Positions 59,561 to 64,000 of a stretch of DNA of 64,000 nucleotides are shown here, one piece after another. Position numbers and translations under genes: made by a program. The first letter of the stretch is position 1, and each line of letters begins with the position of its first letter. The notes under the pieces are model-generated. The model was given only the letters and a program-made list of their open reading frames with translations. It had not been told where the DNA came from and did not search any database. The stretch is from Sulfidibacterium sp964549335 (GTDB lineage: Bacteria > Bacteroidota > Bacteroidia > Bacteroidales > F082), in NCBI GenBank assembly GCA_964549335.1, contig CAZJUQ010000011.1:1-64000 (forward strand), in the 5' to 3' direction.

Positions 59561-60592
59561 TTGAAAGCGGGAATAAAAAAAGAGAAGGTGGGGATTCAGG
59601 ATATTGCCGAAGCGTTGAATATATCCGCCTCAACGGTTTCGAGGGCATTAAATGATAATCCCCGTATAAGTGCCGAAACGAAAACAAGGGTAAAACAAAC
59701 TGCCGCAAGGCTCGGATACTATCAGAAATTTCCGGAAACTGCCGAGGTGCAACAGGCTGATGTTATTGCAATAGTGGTTCCCTCTCTCGACAATAATTTT
59801 TATCGTGCCGTTACCGAAGGGGTAAACGGCTATTTCAAGGAAAACGGTTTCCATACCTTTGTTGTCGATACAAACAACGACAAAGAGTACAAGGATAACT
59901 TTTATGCAAATTTTCGTAAATACGGCATAAGCGGAATTATAGATATTATATCCGACAAAAATACCGCTGCCGCCGATTATTCTATAATCGAAAAAGAAGC
60001 TTTGCCTTTTGTTACGGTATGCGAACTTGATGAAAACAGCGTTTTTAGTGTGGTTTTGCCCGATATGTATCAAGGGGTTCAAAAAATTGTCGATTACCTC
60101 GGTTTGTTGAAAATAGATAACATAGCTCTTTTTCTCGAAGATAAAAACAGACCGGAAGATTTTTATCTTTTCGATTCGTTAAAAGCTGCCATAGATACCC
60201 CGGGAGGTAAAAAAATGAATTTGTCCGTCCATTATTCCGTCCTGACGGATATAAGGTTTACCCAAGAGGTGGAGGCGGTTTTGAGAAGTAAAAATCCTCC
60301 TCAGGTTATGCTGGTAAAAAATACCTGTTCGGCTTTGGAGGTGTCGTTACTTGCAACGCGGCTCGGGGTGGATATTCCCTCCGATTTGCTTTTAATTGCC
60401 ATTGATACCGATTACAAACCCGACGGTATGGCCTCAAATTTATCGTTATTAAAGTTGCCGGCATACGAAATGGGACTTGAAGCGGGAAAGATACTTCTGC
60501 ATCAAATAAAAAATTTCGATACCGAGAAAAAATTGTCGGTTTTACCCTCCGAATTTATATTGAAAAACTCGGCAATAAGGATTAATTCTTAA
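59561..60592 (+). CDS. LacI-family transcriptional regulator
   Basis: A 343-residue regulator with an N-terminal helix-turn-helix (GIQDIAEALNISASTVSRALNDNPRISAETKTRVKQTAARLGY) and a periplasmic-binding-protein-like effector domain (VIAIVVPSLDNNFYRAVTEGVNGYF). There is no ATG in the right place; the start is a TTG at 59561 or a GTG nine codons on. It overlaps the 3' end of the convergent GH8 gene by 11 bases, and since LacI proteins often control adjacent sugar loci, it may sense a saccharide and control this polysaccharide locus. Confidence 0.86.
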   Translation: MKAGIKKEKVGIQDIAEALNISASTVSRALNDNPRISAETKTRVKQTAARLGYYQKFPETAEVQQADVIAIVVPSLDNNFYRAVTEGVNGYFKENGFHTFVVDTNNDKEYKDNFYANFRKYGISGIIDIISDKNTAAADYSIIEKEALPFVTVCELDENSVFSVVLPDMYQGVQKIVDYLGLLKIDNIALFLEDKNRPEDFYLFDSLKAAIDTPGGKKMNLSVHYSVLTDIRFTQEVEAVLRSKNPPQVMLVKNTCSALEVSLLATRLGVDIPSDLLLIAIDTDYKPDGMASNLSLLKLPAYEMGLEAGKILLHQIKNFDTEKKLSVLPSEFILKNSAIRINS

Positions 60593-62078
60593 TAAGTTTC
60601 TTGGTTTCCGGTAATTTGCCGCCGGCTCCGTTTACGGTAATAAAGTATATTCCGTGCGCAAGATTGCCGATATCTATATCGGCGGTTTTGCCTTCCGTTT
60701 TTACCGACAGTAAAATATTTCCCGCGATGTCGAAAATTGTCAGTTTGTGTATTTTGGTGTCGTCATTAAAGTTTACCGAAAAGGATTCGTTAGCCGGTGA
60801 AGGATAAATGTCGAAGCCGCTTTTAATGCTTTTTGTCTCCTTTGTGCCGTTTAAGATTTCGCAAGGGGGTACCCAAAAGTTTCCCGATATTGTAATCATC
60901 GAAAGCAACCGTAAGGTATTGTCGTAATAACCGCCGTTGGCAGTGCTTCCTTGAAGCATTTTCGAATATAATTTGTTGAGCCAATCCTGATTTGAGGTAT
61001 CCAACATTGCACCTGCCGTGAAAGGTGCTGTGAAAGAGTTGTCGCTCCAACTGTTCAGTTTTTCGCCGTCGAGCGAATATCCTGCAAAAACCTTGTTGAC
61101 ATTTCCACCGGTGGAGTTGTAAAGCCATTTATCGAGTTTCAAAACAGCTTGTTTGGCCCTGCTGTCTCCTGATATCAGGTAATCGTTTGTTAGCCTCCAC
61201 GGGTCGCGGCAGGCATTGTAATAATAGTTTCCGTCGTTGTTGCCTTCCAAAAAGCCGGGACCGGCAGGTTTTGCATTTTGGTCAACATCAACAATAAAGT
61301 CGGGCAACAGACCCGTTTGCGGGCTGTAATTGGTTTGTATATCGTTGATAAGGTTGTAACATTTGTCGATAACCGAATACCAACCGCTGTCTTTGGTTGC
61401 GCATTGGAATGCACGGAAGTGGTCTGTAATAAAATCAGAGGTTCTTGTACCGGTCATGTAACTGCCGCTGCGAACCCAGTCGCCCAGTTTTATTGAATAA
61501 TAATTTTGGTTTATATCACCTTCGGCAGCATTATTTCCCATGATATCGTTTATGATTGCCAATGCCTCCCTGAAATAGTTTATGGCGCCGTTGCTGCCCC
61601 ATTGCGCATGTGCAAGTAGCAATCCGAAAGCGATGTCAATATCGCCGTCGGTAGCCGAGTCGGGGCCGTCGGCATCAATGCAGCCGGTTATCTGTTTCCA
61701 CGCCATCAAATGCGGCATAATGTGGCTTGGATGTGCTTTGTAATAATGATAGAGGCCGTCGAAATACATTCTTGCATTTTCGTCGTATCCTGCCATTAGC
61801 GGAATAATCATCATGCCGTATCCCATGGCTTCCGAAACGGTTACCGTGTTTCCCGAATCGAAAAACACGTAATATTGATTGCTTTCGCAACCGTTTTTCA
61901 AATATTTGTTTTTCCAAGCATCGTAATACGATTTTACCTGTTGGTCTAATTGTTCTTGTGTAAATTGACCGGGTTTGATATGGGTGTGGTAAGCCACGTG
62001 TTGAGGAAACGGAAAACGCTGGGCAAAAGCAACATTTGCAATGAACACCAGTGAAATGAAAAGGTAGATGTTTTTCAT
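60582..62078 (-). CDS. GH8 family glycoside hydrolase with T9SS type A sorting domain
   Basis: A 498-residue secreted enzyme. The signal peptide ends VAFAQ (residue 20). The catalytic part resembles GH8: VSEAMGYGMMI with the likely general acid Glu83, ATDGDIDIAFGLLLAHA near 145-155, and NYYYNACRDPWRL. GH8 members include endoglucanases, chitosanases and reducing-end xylosidases; the YGMM wording is closest to xylan-type members in my memory, but specificity is unproven. The last 80 or so residues (FDIYPSPANESFSVNF, LTIFDIAGNILLSV, GIYFITVNGAGG) are a type A T9SS domain. It is the third gene after susD and the PKD lipoprotein. Confidence 0.85.
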   Translation of the reverse strand: MKNIYLFISLVFIANVAFAQRFPFPQHVAYHTHIKPGQFTQEQLDQQVKSYYDAWKNKYLKNGCESNQYYVFFDSGNTVTVSEAMGYGMMIIPLMAGYDENARMYFDGLYHYYKAHPSHIMPHLMAWKQITGCIDADGPDSATDGDIDIAFGLLLAHAQWGSNGAINYFREALAIINDIMGNNAAEGDINQNYYSIKLGDWVRSGSYMTGTRTSDFITDHFRAFQCATKDSGWYSVIDKCYNLINDIQTNYSPQTGLLPDFIVDVDQNAKPAGPGFLEGNNDGNYYYNACRDPWRLTNDYLISGDSRAKQAVLKLDKWLYNSTGGNVNKVFAGYSLDGEKLNSWSDNSFTAPFTAGAMLDTSNQDWLNKLYSKMLQGSTANGGYYDNTLRLLSMITISGNFWVPPCEILNGTKETKSIKSGFDIYPSPANESFSVNFNDDTKIHKLTIFDIAGNILLSVKTEGKTADIDIGNLAHGIYFITVNGAGGKLPETKKLIKN

Positions 62079-62151
62079 TTTTAAAATTTTTGTGTTTGTG
62101 TGTTGTGTGACATCACAGGGTTAATTTCGAAAAAGTGTATTCATATTTATG

Positions 62152-62202
62152 AAAAAAGAAAAACAGCAGGATAAATGTAAAAAACATTTTAATATCCTGC
62201 TG
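62152..62202 (-). terminator. Terminator between the PKD lipoprotein and GH8 genes
   Basis: On the minus strand CAGCAGGATA and TATCCTGCTG form a 10-bp stem (complement of 62193-62202 and 62164-62173) with a 19-base loop, followed by a T-rich tail. It would end or attenuate the susD-lipoprotein transcript, so GH8 may be expressed at lower or separate levels. Confidence 0.8.
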
Positions 62203-62228
62203 CAAAAGATTACCATTATGCAAAAAAA

Positions 62229-63227
62229 TTATCTTTTTCTGACAAGTTTCAGATAGGTTTCGTCGGGTTCTCCGGGTATTGCACCTTCGTTGGTAAGTTC
62301 GTCAATGTCGTAATAATTTCCCAGGTCTTCGGGGAAAGTGTTGTCAAATCGAACCCAAAGAGTATCTTGGGTAAGTTTAAGTATTTGATAATCGTAACCT
62401 GCCGATTCCATTCCGAGGGATGCATGGTTGGTGAGGTGTATTACGTAAACGCCGGGCATCATATTACCGTTAATGTTGGTTTCGAAAGACAATGTGTCGT
62501 TAATATTGTCTATATGTTCAACACTCCAGCTTGCCACCATAGGCGATTGTCCGTTGTTGTAATCTTCGTATGCCACATCTTCCCAAATTCCGGGGAGGGC
62601 ATATCCTCGTGATGCCGCCCAAGCCCAGTTTACCATAAATGCGGTTTTGAAATCGTTTACATACTCCATTTTTTTGTTCAGTTTGAACATGTATTCGTCG
62701 TCCAGAGCGTTTTCATCAATATCGCCGCCTTCGTTTTGCCACCAACTTTGGTCAATAGGGTTGAAATAAACCGTGTCGGGTACCCCGTCGCGGGGGCCGT
62801 CGCCCATTACTGCCGGTGCGTCCACCCATGTCCAGACAGCTTCGCTTTCGCCGGTTTCGGCGTTATATCCCGAAAGGGTAATGTTTACTTCATTAAAAAC
62901 ATCGGGGTCGCCTTCGGCAACATTTACGGTAATACTTGCTTGAGAGTCCTCTTCGCGGCCTTTGGCAGTGCATTTAACCGTATAATCGCCGGGGAAGGTA
63001 TAAGTTCCCGTTACATCTTGTCCGGTAGGTGTTTCGCCATTGCCCAAATCCCATGAATAGCTGATTGCATTTTCGGCTTCGGCATGATAAGTTACCACGT
63101 TTTTATCCACGGAATATGTGATGGTAACAGGTCCCGGTTTGCCTGTGTTTACAGGTTCGTCATCTTTGTCGCAAGCACTTAAAAAAAGTATTGCAATTGA
63201 TAAAAATCCAAAAATTAATTTTTTCAT
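62229..63227 (-). CDS. PKD-domain surface lipoprotein, probable glycan-binding protein
   Basis: A 332-residue lipoprotein with lipobox LSAC (lipidated Cys19), followed by an acidic stretch (DKDDEP) that in Bacteroidota directs lipoproteins to the cell surface. Residues about 30-105 form a PKD-like domain (AENAISYSWDLGNGETPTGQDVTGTYTFPGDYTVKCTA). The rest has no family I recognise. Placed directly after susD, it fits the SusE/F-like or surface glycan-binding position. The 53-base gap to susD suggests co-transcription. Confidence 0.8.
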   Translation of the reverse strand: MKKLIFGFLSIAILFLSACDKDDEPVNTGKPGPVTITYSVDKNVVTYHAEAENAISYSWDLGNGETPTGQDVTGTYTFPGDYTVKCTAKGREEDSQASITVNVAEGDPDVFNEVNITLSGYNAETGESEAVWTWVDAPAVMGDGPRDGVPDTVYFNPIDQSWWQNEGGDIDENALDDEYMFKLNKKMEYVNDFKTAFMVNWAWAASRGYALPGIWEDVAYEDYNNGQSPMVASWSVEHIDNINDTLSFETNINGNMMPGVYVIHLTNHASLGMESAGYDYQILKLTQDTLWVRFDNTFPEDLGNYYDIDELTNEGAIPGEPDETYLKLVRKR

Positions 63228-63280
63228 AATAAAAAAGTGTTTGTTGTTAATAAATTATTTTGGTTTGTCATTTTGATTTG

Positions 63281-64000
63281 TTACCATAAATCGCTCAAAT
63301 CCAATTGGTCTTGCGAAATGGGGAAATGATTGTTTATGCCCTCTTTAAATCCGTATTTTCCAAGGACCTCTTCTCCGCGTCCTTGTCGTACTATATCCCA
63401 AAAGCGGTGACCTTCCATTGCCAGTTCCACACGCCGTTCGTGATAAATGGCATCGATGCCTTGATAAGGCGAGGGTCCCAGTCCCGCTCTGTTTCTCACC
63501 TCTTGCAGTGGTGTTTGCCAGTCGCCTCCCGTATGGAAAGCCGCTTCGGCGTTCCACAACAATACTTCCGCATAACGTATTACAATCCAGTTTTTAGAGG
63601 CGTCGGAAAAATCGGCGGGTTGTTGCGATGCGGGGAGGCAATATTTTTGGTTTGCATAGTGATCGATATTTGTGGGAAAACTGTTGTCGAAAGTGGATTC
63701 GTCGCTTGTACCTTGCCACAGGGTTTCACCGTCGAAAATTATTGTTGCGTCTTTACGCGGGTCACCATCTTCGTATTCGTCAACGAGATCTTGTGTGGGA
63801 CAGTTAAACCCCCATCCTCCTATTCCGGCAAAAGGATGATTTCTTGTTTCCATATAAACACAGAGCATAGTTCCTTCGTTTTCATCACCGTAATCGCCGT
63901 TTCCGGTTTCTTTGAATTGGATTGAAAAAACTATCTCTTCGTTATTTTCGTTTTCGAGTTTGAAAACATCGGCATAATCGGGAAGTAAAGCATATTCGCC
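63281..64000 (-). CDS. SusD/RagB-like nutrient-binding lipoprotein, 5' end outside window
   Basis: The reading frame is open to the last bases of the window, so only the C-terminal 239 or so residues are seen. They have the SusD C-terminal layout: RYAEVLLWNAEAAFHTG, then EVRNRAGLG, IYHERRVELAMEGHRFWDIVRQGRGEEVLGKYG, the classic signature at the end of RagB/SusD proteins. SusD proteins cover the TonB-dependent SusC pore and bind glycans at the cell surface. The susC gene should lie beyond 64000 on the minus strand. Confidence 0.93.
   Translation of the reverse strand, partial: GEYALLPDYADVFKLENENNEEIVFSIQFKETGNGDYGDENEGTMLCVYMETRNHPFAGIGGWGFNCPTQDLVDEYEDGDPRKDATIIFDGETLWQGTSDESTFDNSFPTNIDHYANQKYCLPASQQPADFSDASKNWIVIRYAEVLLWNAEAAFHTGGDWQTPLQEVRNRAGLGPSPYQGIDAIYHERRVELAMEGHRFWDIVRQGRGEEVLGKYGFKEGINNHFPISQDQLDLSDLW

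Noticed and set aside
1..64000. CRISPR arrays, prophage, integrative elements, attachment sites
   Set aside because: I saw no regularly spaced repeats, phage structural genes, integrases or tRNA-flanking direct repeats. The single tRNA gene has no integrated neighbour.

Overview
The window looks like chromosomal core sequence from an anaerobic, fermentative member of the Bacteroidota, most likely Bacteroidales or a close relative. The evidence is a SusD-type protein, a TonB C-terminal domain, type 9 secretion sorting domains of both type A and type B, TAnnTTTG promoter boxes, scarce Shine-Dalgarno sequences, sodium-pumping methylmalonyl-CoA decarboxylase, and no aerobic respiratory genes. There is no prophage, CRISPR array or intact insertion sequence. 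Only two decayed accessory remnants were found: a YhcG-type nuclease gene with an internal deletion and an IS30-type transposase fragment.

Layout: 1-362 is the tail of a TonB-domain protein. 660-3588 holds etfB-etfA, preceded by a 28-bp perfect palindrome, and mnmA. 3607-9224 (minus strand) holds a nitroreductase, the broken YhcG gene, a lipoprotein, a two-domain glycosyltransferase and 6-phosphofructokinase. 9704-18292 is a dicarboxylate/amino-acid module: symporter, aspartate ammonia-lyase with a signal peptide, exported asparaginase, outer-membrane barrel, GltS-type transporter and a six-hairpin glycosidase-like protein. 18360-19508 has two small minus-strand genes. 19871-31716 is a 14-gene operon for a complex I-like membrane complex. 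31851-34955 holds a DRE-TIM lyase, the IS30 remnant and a nucleoside kinase. 35067-35666 is rplU-rpmA. 35758-45958 (minus strand) holds a T9SS cargo protein, two M16 peptidases, pth, rplY, prs, tRNA-Arg(CCT), rodA and PBP2. 46295-50524 is the methylmalonyl-CoA decarboxylase operon. 50530-55326 (minus strand) holds tsaB, an HlyD-type adaptor, GH20, a small kinase and tatA. 55413-60592 holds tilS, recJ, a pseudo-receiver LuxR protein and a LacI regulator. 60582-64000 (minus strand) is the end of a polysaccharide utilization locus (SusD, PKD lipoprotein, GH8).

The most interesting system is the 19871-31716 operon. Its order (MrpE, F, G, DUF4040, MrpB, MrpC, two proton-channel subunits, then NuoH, B, C, D and I homologues) is that of the archaeal MBX/MBS sulfane-sulfur reductase rather than complex I or a [NiFe] hydrogenase. 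The NuoB homologue has exactly three cysteines, so the cluster next to the active site should have an open iron site. The NuoD homologue lacks the second [NiFe] cysteine pair. The last subunit fuses the ferredoxin-like NuoI module to a complete GltD/NfnB-type NAD(P)H flavoprotein, and a dihydroorotate-dehydrogenase-like flavoprotein heads the operon. My inference is an NAD(P)H-linked, ion-pumping MBX-type complex.

Many genes fit a sodium-based anaerobic economy: the Mrp-type modules, methylmalonyl-CoA decarboxylase and the Na+-coupled carboxylate transporters. The asparaginase/aspartase pair, both with export signals, could release fumarate and ammonia outside the cytoplasm.
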